64,000 nt of DNA, taken from the NCBI RefSeq assembly GCF_900143025.1, contig NZ_FRCT01000002.1, forward strand, positions 1 to 64,000, given 5' to 3'. Source of the stretch: Ruminococcus flavefaciens (GTDB lineage: Bacteria; Bacillota; Clostridia; Oscillospirales; Ruminococcaceae). Positions 16,693 through 24,557 of this stretch are shown one piece after another. Numbering within the stretch: position 1 is the first letter of the stretch; each line of letters begins with the position of its first letter. Made by a program: the position numbers and the translations under genes. The notes under the pieces were generated by a model. That model was not told where the DNA came from. It made no database searches and was given only the letters and a program-made list of their open reading frames with translations.

Positions 16693-19221
16693 TTATGCCG
16701 TAACAATACTGTCCGCCTTATGAAGCTTCAACTTTTCTACAGCCTGCTCTCTCATCTTGTATTTGAGTATCTTTCCTGCGGCATTCATGGGGAACCCGTC
16801 TACGAAATCAATGTATCTCGGGCACTTGTGCTTTGCCATTCTTGCAAGGCAGAAATCCTTTATCTCCTGGTCTGTAGCTGTCTCGCCTTCCTTGAGTACG
16901 ATACAAGCCATTATCTCCTCGCCGTAGTCCTCATCGGGAACACCTATTACCTGTACGTCCTTGATCTTCGGATATGTGTAGAGGAAGTCCTCTATCTCTT
17001 TGGGGTAGATGTTCTCTCCGCCGCGGATTATCATATCCTTGATACGACCTGTTATCTTGAAGTAACCATCCTCTGAACGGCGCCTTGCAAGGTCTCCTGT
17101 GTGGAGCCAGCCCTCGGAGTCGATAGCTGCTGCTGTTGCCTCGGGCATCTTGTAGTAGCCCTTCATTATATTGTAGCCTCTTGCTACGAACTCGCCGTCA
17201 ACGTCGTCAGGAACTTCCTGATTAGTCTCGGGATCAACTATACGGCACTCAACGCCGAAGATAGGTCCGCCGACTGTATTTACGCGCTGTTCCAGTGAGT
17301 CGGTAGTCTTGCTCATAGTTGTTGCGGGAGAAGCCTCGGTTTGTCCGTAAGTGATGCATATCTCGCTCATGTGCATCTTCTCGACAACTTCCTCCATTGT
17401 CTTGATAGGACAGGGTGAACCTGCCATGATACCTGTTCTCATGTGTGAGAAATCAGTCTTTTCAAAGTCCTCGTGTCCCAGCATAGCGATAAACATGGTC
17501 GGTACACCGTGGAAACAGGTTATCTTCTCCTTGTTTATGCAGGCCAGTCCCTTTCTCGGTGAGAAACGTGTTATAGGAGACATAGTTGTGCCGTGTGTCA
17601 TGGAAGCAGTCATAGCGAGGACCATGCCGAAGCAGTGGAACATCGGCACCTGTATCATCATGCGGTCGGCTGTGGAGAGATCCATACAATCTCCGATAGC
17701 CTTGCCGTTGTTGACTACGTTATAATGTGTGAGCATTACGCCCTTCGGGAAGCCTGTTGTTCCGGAAGTGTACTGCATATTTGCAACATCGTGGATATCG
17801 ATAGTCTTTCTAACTCGCTCGACTTCGCTGTAGGGAACGTTCTTTGAAAGCTCCATAGCCTGCTCCCATGTAAAGCAGCCCTTATTCTCAGAGTCAACTG
17901 TGATAACGTTCCTGAGGTAAGGAAGCTTTGCGGAATTGAGCTTGCCTGCCTCGCAGTTTTCAAGCTCGGGACAGAGCCCCTTGATGATGTCAACGTAATT
18001 AATGTTCTTGATACCGTCTATCATAACGAGAGTATTCGTATCCGACTGTTTCAGCAGGTACTCAGCCTCATGAATACGGTACTCTGTATTCATTGTAACA
18101 AGAACAGCACCGATCTTTGTGGTAGCCCAGAAAGTGATATACCACTGGGGTACATTTGTAGCCCAGATAGCAACGTGGTCGCCCTTCTTTACGCCCATTG
18201 CAAGGAGCGAACGCGCAAAGGTATCAACGTCGTCGCGGAACTCCGGATATGTTCTTGTGTAGTCAAGCTCGGTATAGCGGAACGCATACTGGTTCGGGAA
18301 CTGCTCACAGATACGGTCAAGTATATCAGGGAATGTATAGTTGAGTATACGCTCCTTCGGCCATGGGTACTGTCCGTCACCACGCATATTCGTCTGGAGA
18401 GGGTGCTTGTGTGACTTTCTGTATGGTGTCATATACTCAGCGAACTGAGGTATTACTATACCTGCGTCGCTGAGGTCGGGAGCCCAGCGCTTTACCCATT
18501 CAAGGGTGATATAGCCTGTGTAGTTGATAGTGTCGAGAGCGGCTATCATCTCCTTTACAGGGATATCGCCCGTGCCCATGATACGGTACTGTACTTTTCC
18601 GTCAGCACCCATAACAGAGTCCTTGACTTGTATGTACTTGATGAATTCGCTGAGATTCGCAACTGTAGTCTCGGGAGATTCATTATTATAGCGGTAGGGG
18701 TGGTGCATATCCCACAGTGCTGCTACCTTGCGGCTCTTAACACCTTCCAGCACCTTTGCAAGTCTTGCAGTATCTGAATAAACGCCGTTTGTCTCAACGA
18801 GAAGAGTAACATTGTACTCCTCAGCGATAGGTACAAGTTTCTTCAGAGCTTCCACTATATAGTCGTCATCGACTTCGCCTCCCGGAGCAGGCTCAAGGTC
18901 TCCGAGCACCCTTATATATGAAGCACCAAGCTTGTTTGCAAGCTGAGCATATGCTTTTATCTCGTCCTCAGCTTCCTGATATTTGTCCTTGAATTTAAGG
19001 CAGGCTCCTGACGAAAGGCATGGTATTTCAAGTCCCAGCGACTGCAGCTTGGCAATGGTATTAGGCAGCTGTCCTTCTGTAAACGGTTGTGCCTTGACAG
19101 AGAATATCTCATTGCCGAGACCTCTTATCTCGATGCCGTCGAATTTAAAATCCTTTGCCAGTGAATAAATGTCTGACCATGCCCAATCGGGGCAAGAAAG
19201 AGTAGAAAAACCAATCTTCAT
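16693..19221 (-). CDS. Fusion: xylose-isomerase-like TIM barrel plus acyl-CoA synthetase
   Basis: An 842-residue protein. Residues 1-275 are an AP-endonuclease-2/sugar-isomerase-type TIM barrel (MKIGFSTLSCPDWAW, FDGIEIRGLGNEIF, LLVETNGVYSD, AALWDMHHPYRYNNE, YITLEWVKRW) with metal-ligand-type Glu, Asp and His residues. Residues 290-842 are an adenylate-forming acyl-CoA synthetase: QYTSGTTGFPKGVMLTHYN (P-loop), ICITYGQTEASP, GWLHTGDLARR and AAGKILKYKMREQ with the C-terminal Lys. The start is 19221 with AAAGGA upstream. Such a fusion is unusual; it may join isomerisation of a hydroxy-acid or sugar acid to thioester activation. Two palindromic repeats and a T-box leader lie upstream. Confidence 0.9.
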   Translation of the reverse strand: MKIGFSTLSCPDWAWSDIYSLAKDFKFDGIEIRGLGNEIFSVKAQPFTEGQLPNTIAKLQSLGLEIPCLSSGACLKFKDKYQEAEDEIKAYAQLANKLGASYIRVLGDLEPAPGGEVDDDYIVEALKKLVPIAEEYNVTLLVETNGVYSDTARLAKVLEGVKSRKVAALWDMHHPYRYNNESPETTVANLSEFIKYIQVKDSVMGADGKVQYRIMGTGDIPVKEMIAALDTINYTGYITLEWVKRWAPDLSDAGIVIPQFAEYMTPYRKSHKHPLQTNMRGDGQYPWPKERILNYTFPDILDRICEQFPNQYAFRYTELDYTRTYPEFRDDVDTFARSLLAMGVKKGDHVAIWATNVPQWYITFWATTKIGAVLVTMNTEYRIHEAEYLLKQSDTNTLVMIDGIKNINYVDIIKGLCPELENCEAGKLNSAKLPYLRNVITVDSENKGCFTWEQAMELSKNVPYSEVERVRKTIDIHDVANMQYTSGTTGFPKGVMLTHYNVVNNGKAIGDCMDLSTADRMMIQVPMFHCFGMVLAMTASMTHGTTMSPITRFSPRKGLACINKEKITCFHGVPTMFIAMLGHEDFEKTDFSHMRTGIMAGSPCPIKTMEEVVEKMHMSEICITYGQTEASPATTMSKTTDSLEQRVNTVGGPIFGVECRIVDPETNQEVPDDVDGEFVARGYNIMKGYYKMPEATAAAIDSEGWLHTGDLARRRSEDGYFKITGRIKDMIIRGGENIYPKEIEDFLYTYPKIKDVQVIGVPDEDYGEEIMACIVLKEGETATDQEIKDFCLARMAKHKCPRYIDFVDGFPMNAAGKILKYKMREQAVEKLKLHKADSIVTA

Positions 19222-19244
19222 TTTTATCATTCCTTTACATATTT

Positions 19245-19424
19245 TTAAGGCAATACCGCACAAAGATTGTGCTGAATATGCGCCGTGAGATTTTTCGTCA
19301 GATTGTATAGAAATTCCGCAGGCATACTGACGTATGTCAAGGGATTTCTGTGCAAGATGACGGAAAATATCCAAGCAGATTCAGTACAAAGACGTCAGGC
19401 GGTCTTTGTGCGGTGTTGCCTTAA
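19245..19424. repeat. 180-bp long palindromic repeat (MITE-like), type A
   Basis: The ends TTAAGGCAATACCGCAC and GTGCGGTGTTGCCTTAA match over 21 of 22 outer positions when inverted, and complementarity continues inward through GTGCTGAAT/ATTCAGTAC and AGAAAT/ATTTCT to a centre near 19335 (ATACTGACGTAT). The whole unit can fold as one imperfect hairpin. It has no coding capacity and lies 24 nt upstream of the fusion gene start at 19221. Confidence 0.75.
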
Positions 19425-19479
19425 GTACTAAAATTCATTAACGCCGCAAATTCTGTTTATAACATAGATGTCAGGATAT

Positions 19480-19641
19480 TATTGATGTCCCAACTATCTC
19501 TTGAAGATATCTGCTTGTCTTTTTGCCGTGATACTGCGTTAGAAATCCTTGCCTTGCGTCAGCAAGGCGGCGGCTTTCTGCCTTGTCTCACGACAAAAAT
19601 CCTGCGCATCTATTCTTCAAGATTTAATTGGTACATCAATA
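19480..19641. repeat. 162-bp long palindromic repeat, type B
   Basis: TATTGATGT (19480-19488) and ACATCAATA (19633-19641) bound an imperfect palindrome whose arms also share CTTGAAGA/TCTTCAAG, GTCGTGA-type segments and GCCTTGCGTCAGCAAGGC at the centre. It differs in sequence from the neighbouring type A palindrome. It begins 8 nt inside the first open reading frame after the T-box leader. Confidence 0.72.
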
Positions 19642-19684
19642 GTGATAGCATTTTTCACCTTCCTTTGCTTGGAACGATAAAAAC

Positions 19685-19966
19685 AAAACCCGTCCCAAAG
19701 CGTAAGATTGCTTTGAGACGGGTATTATACAATACTCGCGGTACCACTCAAATTGCGGATATAAAAATCCGCCACCTCTTCGAAGTCTATCAACTTCTAT
19801 GCACTAACGCAGCATTCACGGGAACCGTCTACTGGGTGTTTGAACCTTTGGGAGTTCCAGCTCAGAAGGGAGAAGTAAAGGTTACAGGCATTACTGATTC
19901 GCACCAACCATCAGTTCTCTGAAATGCTTTCGCCCTGACTATTCTTCGTCACAGCTTTTCTGTTAC
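19685..19966 (-). ncRNA. T-box leader RNA
   Basis: The minus strand carries the T-box core TGAGTGGTACCGCG (about 19752-19738) and then a strong intrinsic terminator (ACCCGTC..GACGGGT, 19723-19688) followed by TTTTG. Upstream, the Stem I apical segment AGAGAACTGATGGTTGGTG and the following GCGAATCAG are recognisable. T-boxes read the charging state of one tRNA. The UGGT bulge predicts an A discriminator base; the specifier codon could not be fixed by eye. A small open frame starts at 19651 with AAGGAAGGTG but stops after 13 codons inside repeat B. Confidence 0.88.
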
Positions 19967-19973
19967 GATTTGC

Positions 19974-20002
19974 ATTATATCACAAGTTGCATCTCTTGTC
20001 AA
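19974..20002 (-). promoter_or_regulatory. Promoter of the T-box leader
   Basis: On the minus strand TTGACA (20002-19997), 17 nt, TATAAT (19979-19974): a perfect consensus promoter. Confidence 0.92.
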
Positions 20003-20133
20003 GAGGGAAACGCTCAAAAATGGAAAAAATAATTTCTAAAAAGCGTTTGATTATATAAAAATAAATTCTGCCATCAAGCTATCTTCTTCAAGTATTTCTA
20101 AAAGTTTATTCGTCAAATCCTCGTCTTGGATAA

Positions 20134-21072
20134 CTATATCTCAGTTGGAGCAATGGTATATGACTTCATGCCGCCATGTCCGCCGAATATCTGCCATTTC
20201 CCTATACCGAGACGTTGAAAAAGTGCTGTTCTCTCAGCAGTGCAAAGCTCCTTGTCGGTATCTACTGACGTCATAAGTATTGGTGCATATCGGTTGTACT
20301 GTGCCTGCTGAGCGGTCATTTCTTTCATATTTACGAAAATATCACCTGTAAAAGCAATATGGTGATCGTAGTCAATAAGAACAGATTCTCCGGCAAGATG
20401 TCCGCCTTTACCCTCAAACAGCTCAAAATGCAGTTCTCCGAAATCAATGAAACCGGTCTGTTCTATAAGCTGACTTATTTCTTTTTTATCTCCTACAACG
20501 CTCAGTTTTTCAGCTGACACAGCAGTATATGAAGTAAGGACTTTGCAAATTCGTACATACGGCTTGTGCAGTGGATTCATCTCACGGAATCCGTCCTCGT
20601 TGTTACTTTCAAGCCGGAGACACTCCGCTGTTTTAGCGCTTGCATACACAGTATCGAAAATCGGCAGCAGTCCGCAGTGGTCAACGTCCGCATGAGTTAT
20701 AAAGCATTTCTTTTTAATGCTGTCAAGTTCAGGGATAATGTTTCTGAAAACCGACAGCATTTCTTCTTTATAACAAGCGTAGCCTGTATCAATGAACAGG
20801 TATTTGTCACCGCTTTTTATAATAGCCGTATTGCTGCCGCACGGAGGCTCGATAAGGGTTATTACTGTATTCTCAGTAATATTATGATGAGTTATCCTTG
20901 GCGAGAAATTCCTGCCCCTTGAAGTCGCAAGTAACTCTGCAAAATGGCTTATGCTGTCAAAAGTACGGTAAGGAGATACACCGGTTTCATCAAGTATCTG
21001 CATAGCAAGGTTTGTATTGACTATCAAGTCCGTTGACCGGTTCATCGAGTACAAGAAGATCAGGGTTTCCAA
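20134..21072 (-). pseudogene. MBL-fold hydrolase, N-terminally truncated
   Basis: The frame encodes most of a metallo-beta-lactamase-fold protein: SGDKYLFIDTGYACY, FITHADVDHCGLLP (the HxDxDH metal motif with Ala in place of the middle His-adjacent residue), GGHLAGESVLIDYDHHIAFTGDIF and FGGHGGMKS. The first 25 or so residues overlap a truncated ABC ATPase gene in another frame, and a natural start with a ribosome binding site is absent. Related proteins have a longer N-terminus, so a deletion has joined the two genes. An internal ATG at about 21003 (MQILDETG) might still be used. Confidence 0.7.
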
Positions 21073-21502
21073 GAAGAGCTATCCCGATACCCAGTCGCTG
21101 ACGCATACCGAGAGAGAATTCTCCAGCCTTCTTTTTGCCTGTATCCGTAAGATTAACGATTTCCAGAATTTCAGAAATGTTCTTTTCGTTTCCGCCGTAA
21201 AGCAGAGAGAAACGATGAAGATTCTCATAGGCAGTAAGGTTTTTGTAAAGTCCAGGTGCCTCGATCAGTGAGCCGATCCTGCGCCTGCCCATATTGTCGA
21301 TAGGCTTTCCGAACAGCTCGATCTCACCGCCGTCAGGGAATATCATACCGAGTATCATTTTCATTGTCGTGGTCTTTCCGGCGCCGTTTTTTCCGATAAA
21401 TCCGTAAATATCGCCCTTGCGGATATTCAGGCTTATCTTGTCTGCCACAGTCTTCTGACCGTAGACCTTTGTAAGTTCTTTTGTCTTTAATACGTATTCC
21501 AA
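20990..21502 (-). pseudogene. ABC transporter ATPase, truncated after Walker B
   Basis: A TTG start at 21502 with GGGAGG 8 nt upstream begins a BcrA/NatA-type ATPase: FIGKNGAGKTTTMKMILG (Walker A), EFSLGMRQRLGIGIALLG (signature) and LLVLDEPVNGLD (Walker B). It then runs into SQYKPCYADT and a stop. About 130 C-terminal residues (D-loop, switch His, regulatory part) and any permease gene are missing. The break lies at the junction with the MBL-fold gene near 21035, so this is one deletion scar. Confidence 0.88.
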
Positions 21503-21522
21503 ACTTCATTCCTCCCTGCGTA

Positions 21523-21603
21523 TTGACTTTGGGATTTTATTGTGCTATGATATATATGGTTCATCTGTATCATCAGTATAGCATGGAAGTGCCCGAAAGT
21601 CAA
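21523..21603. promoter_or_regulatory. Two face-to-face promoters
   Basis: Rightward: TTGACT (21523-21528), 17 nt, TATGAT (21546-21551), reading into tetR-MFS. Leftward: TTGACT (21603-21598), 17 nt, TATACT (21580-21575), reading into the truncated ABC gene. Both share TTGACTTT then GGG, so they resemble each other as an inverted pair. The transcripts would overlap by about 15 nt, so interference or a shared operator is possible. Confidence 0.75.
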
Positions 21604-21648
21604 TAATATCGTGCAATTTGGTACACTTAGGGAGGTTTTGTATCATTT

Positions 21649-22155
21649 ATGAAACGTACAAAAAACAAGCGTCCTCTGACGGTCAAGGACCGTATCGCAA
21701 GGGCGTTCATCAGACTGCTGAAAAAGCATGAATATCACGAGATAACTGTTGTGGACATAATCACAGAAGCGCAGGCAGGACGAGTGTCCTTCTACCGCAA
21801 TTTCAATGAAAAGGACGATGTTCTGCGCTATTATATCACAAGCGTCACGGACGACTGGCTCTCGCAGACCGAGGAGAATTATCTCACGCTTACAAAAGAA
21901 AGCCTGAGTCCCTACATAGTATGGCTGTTTGAGCATATGTACGAGCATCGGGATGTGGTGAGTATCCTGATGAAAACGGACAAGCTGTATCTGCTCGAAG
22001 AAGAATTTGACAAGCGATTGTTCGCAAGACTGTCCGATACTGCTTCCCCGTGGGAGATCGTCTACAAGATCGGCGGCGTGTATAAGCTGTTCGTATACTG
22101 GGCGAAGAACGGCTATCAGCAAACACCGCAGGAAGTGGCGGCGCTTGTGAAATAA
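21649..22155 (+). CDS. TetR/AcrR-family regulator
   Basis: A 168-residue one-domain regulator: N-terminal helix-turn-helix (VKDRIARAFIRLLKKHEYHE, ITVVDIITEAQAGRVSFYRNF) and a helical C-terminal ligand domain. It is 14 nt upstream of an MFS transporter gene and divergent from an ABC exporter remnant, the usual arrangement for a local efflux regulator. The ligand is unknown. Its promoter region contains the face-to-face promoters that it may control. Confidence 0.9.
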   Translation: MKRTKNKRPLTVKDRIARAFIRLLKKHEYHEITVVDIITEAQAGRVSFYRNFNEKDDVLRYYITSVTDDWLSQTEENYLTLTKESLSPYIVWLFEHMYEHRDVVSILMKTDKLYLLEEEFDKRLFARLSDTASPWEIVYKIGGVYKLFVYWAKNGYQQTPQEVAALVK

Positions 22156-22169
22156 GGAGAGTAACGAAT

Positions 22170-23324
22170 ATGGGTTCAATGCTTCTTGCAGTGATTTATT
22201 TAGCGTTCATAAGTCTCGGACTTCCCGATTCGCTCCTCGGTTCCGGCTGGCCGACTATGCAGAAGGACTTCGGCGTACCGTCCTCTTACGCAGGGTATGT
22301 GTCCATGTCCATATCATTCATGACCATAATTTCCGCACTTCTTGCACCGACATTGATACGTAAGCTGCGTACACACCACATTGTAACAGGCTCGATATTG
22401 CTGACAGTAATAGGTCTTATCGGATTTTCGCTGTCAAAGTCCTATGCTATGCTGTTTTTATTTGTTGTACCATACGGTCTGGGGGCAGGCTCAGTGGATT
22501 CGGCACTCAACAACTACGTCGCAAAGCATTATTCATCAGCGGTGATGAATTTCCTGCACTGCTTCTACGGCGTAGGTGCAATGATAAGCCCCTACATCAT
22601 GTCGCTGGCTCTTTCAAAAGCGCACTGGAACGAATGTTACCGCTGGACGGCATACATACAGTCGGGAATAATGCTCGTCTGTCTGTTTTCAGCTCCTCTG
22701 TGGAAGAAAAACGCCGAAGCCGACGATGACAGCGAGGAACATTCCGCAGGCATAACAGAAGCCCTCAGAATAAAGGGTGTTATCCCTACGCTGATAGCTT
22801 TTTACGCCTACTGTGCAGGAGAAGCGACCTGCTTTCTGTGGACTTCAAGCTACTTTATCGGAACAAAGACGATATCTGCACAAACAGCGGCGGCGTTCGG
22901 TTCTCTGATATTTGGCGGTCTGATGTTTGGCAGACTTATATCGGCATTCGTTTCAAATAAACTGAACGACAGACTTCTCATACGCATCGGAGTTGCCGTT
23001 GAAGCCGTCGGTATATTGTTGATATTTCTGCCATTTGAAGGCTATGTCCCTGCTGCGGTTGGCTTCGTGATAACAGGTGTCGGCATGGGACCTGTCTATC
23101 CTGCGATACAGCATATGGCTCCCGAGAATTTCGGCAGACAAAACAGTGCAGCAGTTATCGGTCTGCAAATGGCTTCGGCTTATATCGGAAGCACGTTTAT
23201 GCCTATGGTATTCGGCCATTTACAGCAGGCTGTCGGTATCGGGATAATGCCTGTATATCTGACGTTATTCGCTGCACTGAACATCGGATTCCTTGAATAT
23301 GCGTACAGGCGCCTGCTGTCATAA
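22170..23324 (+). CDS. MFS transporter (FHS/fucose-permease-like)
   Basis: A 384-residue protein with 12 hydrophobic helices. The N-terminal half LGLPDSLLGSGWPTMQKDFG and YVSMSISFMTII, the central RKLRTHHIVTGSILLTVIG loop, and VPYGLGAGSVDSALNNYVA in helix 4 match the FHS/YfkF-like MFS branch. GGAGAG lies 8 nt before the ATG. It is co-transcribed with tetR. The substrate cannot be inferred. Confidence 0.88.
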   Translation: MGSMLLAVIYLAFISLGLPDSLLGSGWPTMQKDFGVPSSYAGYVSMSISFMTIISALLAPTLIRKLRTHHIVTGSILLTVIGLIGFSLSKSYAMLFLFVVPYGLGAGSVDSALNNYVAKHYSSAVMNFLHCFYGVGAMISPYIMSLALSKAHWNECYRWTAYIQSGIMLVCLFSAPLWKKNAEADDDSEEHSAGITEALRIKGVIPTLIAFYAYCAGEATCFLWTSSYFIGTKTISAQTAAAFGSLIFGGLMFGRLISAFVSNKLNDRLLIRIGVAVEAVGILLIFLPFEGYVPAAVGFVITGVGMGPVYPAIQHMAPENFGRQNSAAVIGLQMASAYIGSTFMPMVFGHLQQAVGIGIMPVYLTLFAALNIGFLEYAYRRLLS

Positions 23325-23439
23325 CATCTGTCGTTAGTTCGCTGTATTCATTCGTTGACGGTGAGAAGATGCATCAAGAGTATTTAATCTGAGTAACGAC
23401 TTAGCATCTTCATTTAATGTGAAATTGGCAATAAAAAAA

Positions 23440-23737
23440 GCAGCTGTAATAACCTCGATACTAATATAGAAGCTTATACAATTTATCTGGGGAAACCTTT
23501 CTGAAGGAAGGCTTTCCCCCTACCCCCTTTCCAAAGACTTTTTTAGCTGATTTTTTCTCAGATAGGGCACACCAAAATAAAAAAGCCCCGCAAGTAATGC
23601 AGGGTGTGCCCTATCTGAGAAAAAATAAAACTGAAAGTTTTAGGGAGAGAGTTTGAGAGAAGCCCCTTTTTCAAAAGGGGTTCTCTCAATAATTAGTGTA
23701 AAATTTCTATATGGGTATCAAGGTTATTTTCAGCTGC
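23440..23737. mobile_element. Repeat element in a terminator loop, copy 1
   Basis: The outermost sequences are A7-GCAGCTG (23440-23446) and CAGCTGC-T5 (23731-23737), a bidirectional terminator stem for the convergent MFS and ABC genes. Between them sits an element with inverted ends (AATAACCTCGATAC / GTATCAAGGTTATT), internal hairpins GGGGAAACCTTTCT/GGCTTTCCCC and GAGAAGCCCC/GGGGTTCTC, and ACTAATTATTG-type motifs. The same element, in opposite orientation, occupies the loop of a different terminator at 57647. This copy carries an extra nested palindrome. Confidence 0.8.
23550..23626. repeat. Nested 24-bp perfect inverted repeat
   Basis: Arms 23550-23573 and 23603-23626 are exact reverse complements (core CTCAGATAGGGCACACC). 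The 29-nt loop contains AAAAAAGCCCCGCAAG. It is absent from the copy at 57.7 kb, so it inserted later or expanded locally. Confidence 0.85.
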
Positions 23738-23747
23738 TTTTTCTTAT

Positions 23748-24551
23748 TTATGAACCGGTACCGCTGTAGTTTTTGGCACCGTGCATCCATATCTTATAGC
23801 TGAGCCAGAAGAATGCGATGCCGATAACAGGCGAGAGCCACGACAGTACGGGTACTTTTTCGGGACGAAGTATAACAAGGCTGGGATAGTAGGCGATAAA
23901 GGCTATCGGCATGAGGAATGTAAAAATGAATCTGAATACGTTGCTGAAAATTGTGATAGGGTACTTAGCGTAGTCTCTGAATCGGTATGCTAAATCGAGC
24001 ACGTAGAATGAATTCTGTATCCAGAAACAGGTCGCTGCCGCAGCGTTTTGCAGGGCTATCATTATAAGCGAAGCCGTTATGAGGAACACGATCAGTTTCA
24101 GCAGCATAAGCGGCGTGAAGCCCAGTCCGAGCTTTATCCATGAATAGATAAGCGTTACAAGTCCGAATGCAAGCTGTCCCAGACCTTTTATGTCGAAGAC
24201 CTCCGACTGATAGTAGAAAAACATATTTATCGGTCTGAAGCAGTATTTGATGAAGTCGCCTGTGTAGACATTTTGTCTCAGGCTCCAGTTGTTGTCGAAG
24301 AAGCACTGCACAGGAGTAAGGGATATCAGTGAAAAGCCGTAAAGGAACAGCATTTCGTGGTAGTTCCAGCCCTTTATGGAAGGGAAGTTCCTGAATAATA
24401 TCCAGAAGCTTATAAAGCCGGCTACATTTGTGAATATCATTCCTATAGTGGATATGATGAAGTCTGCACGGTAGCTCATTTTGCTTTTCAGATCCTGAGC
24501 CAGTATCTTGCAGTATATCTTAGCGTAGAAGCGTAAACCATTTCTTTTCAT
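23748..24551 (-). CDS. ABC-2 family transporter permease (COG3694-like)
   Basis: A 267-residue protein with six hydrophobic segments. FYAKIYCKILAQDLKSKMSYR at the N-terminus, LYGFSLISLTPVQCFFDN, and QNVYTGDFIKYCFRPINMFFY match the COG3694 permease group, always found with a partner permease and a COG4586 ATPase. It is the last gene of the operon, 6 nt after the first permease. The transported substrate is unknown for this family. It ends just before the repeat-bearing terminator. Confidence 0.88.
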   Translation of the reverse strand: MKRNGLRFYAKIYCKILAQDLKSKMSYRADFIISTIGMIFTNVAGFISFWILFRNFPSIKGWNYHEMLFLYGFSLISLTPVQCFFDNNWSLRQNVYTGDFIKYCFRPINMFFYYQSEVFDIKGLGQLAFGLVTLIYSWIKLGLGFTPLMLLKLIVFLITASLIMIALQNAAAATCFWIQNSFYVLDLAYRFRDYAKYPITIFSNVFRFIFTFLMPIAFIAYYPSLVILRPEKVPVLSWLSPVIGIAFFWLSYKIWMHGAKNYSGTGS

Positions 24552-24557
24552 AAGTTA

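Noticed and set aside
19482..19922. Rightward 146-codon frame through palindrome B and the T-box
   Set aside because: It is antisense to the T-box leader and crosses an imperfect palindrome; no protein features are seen.
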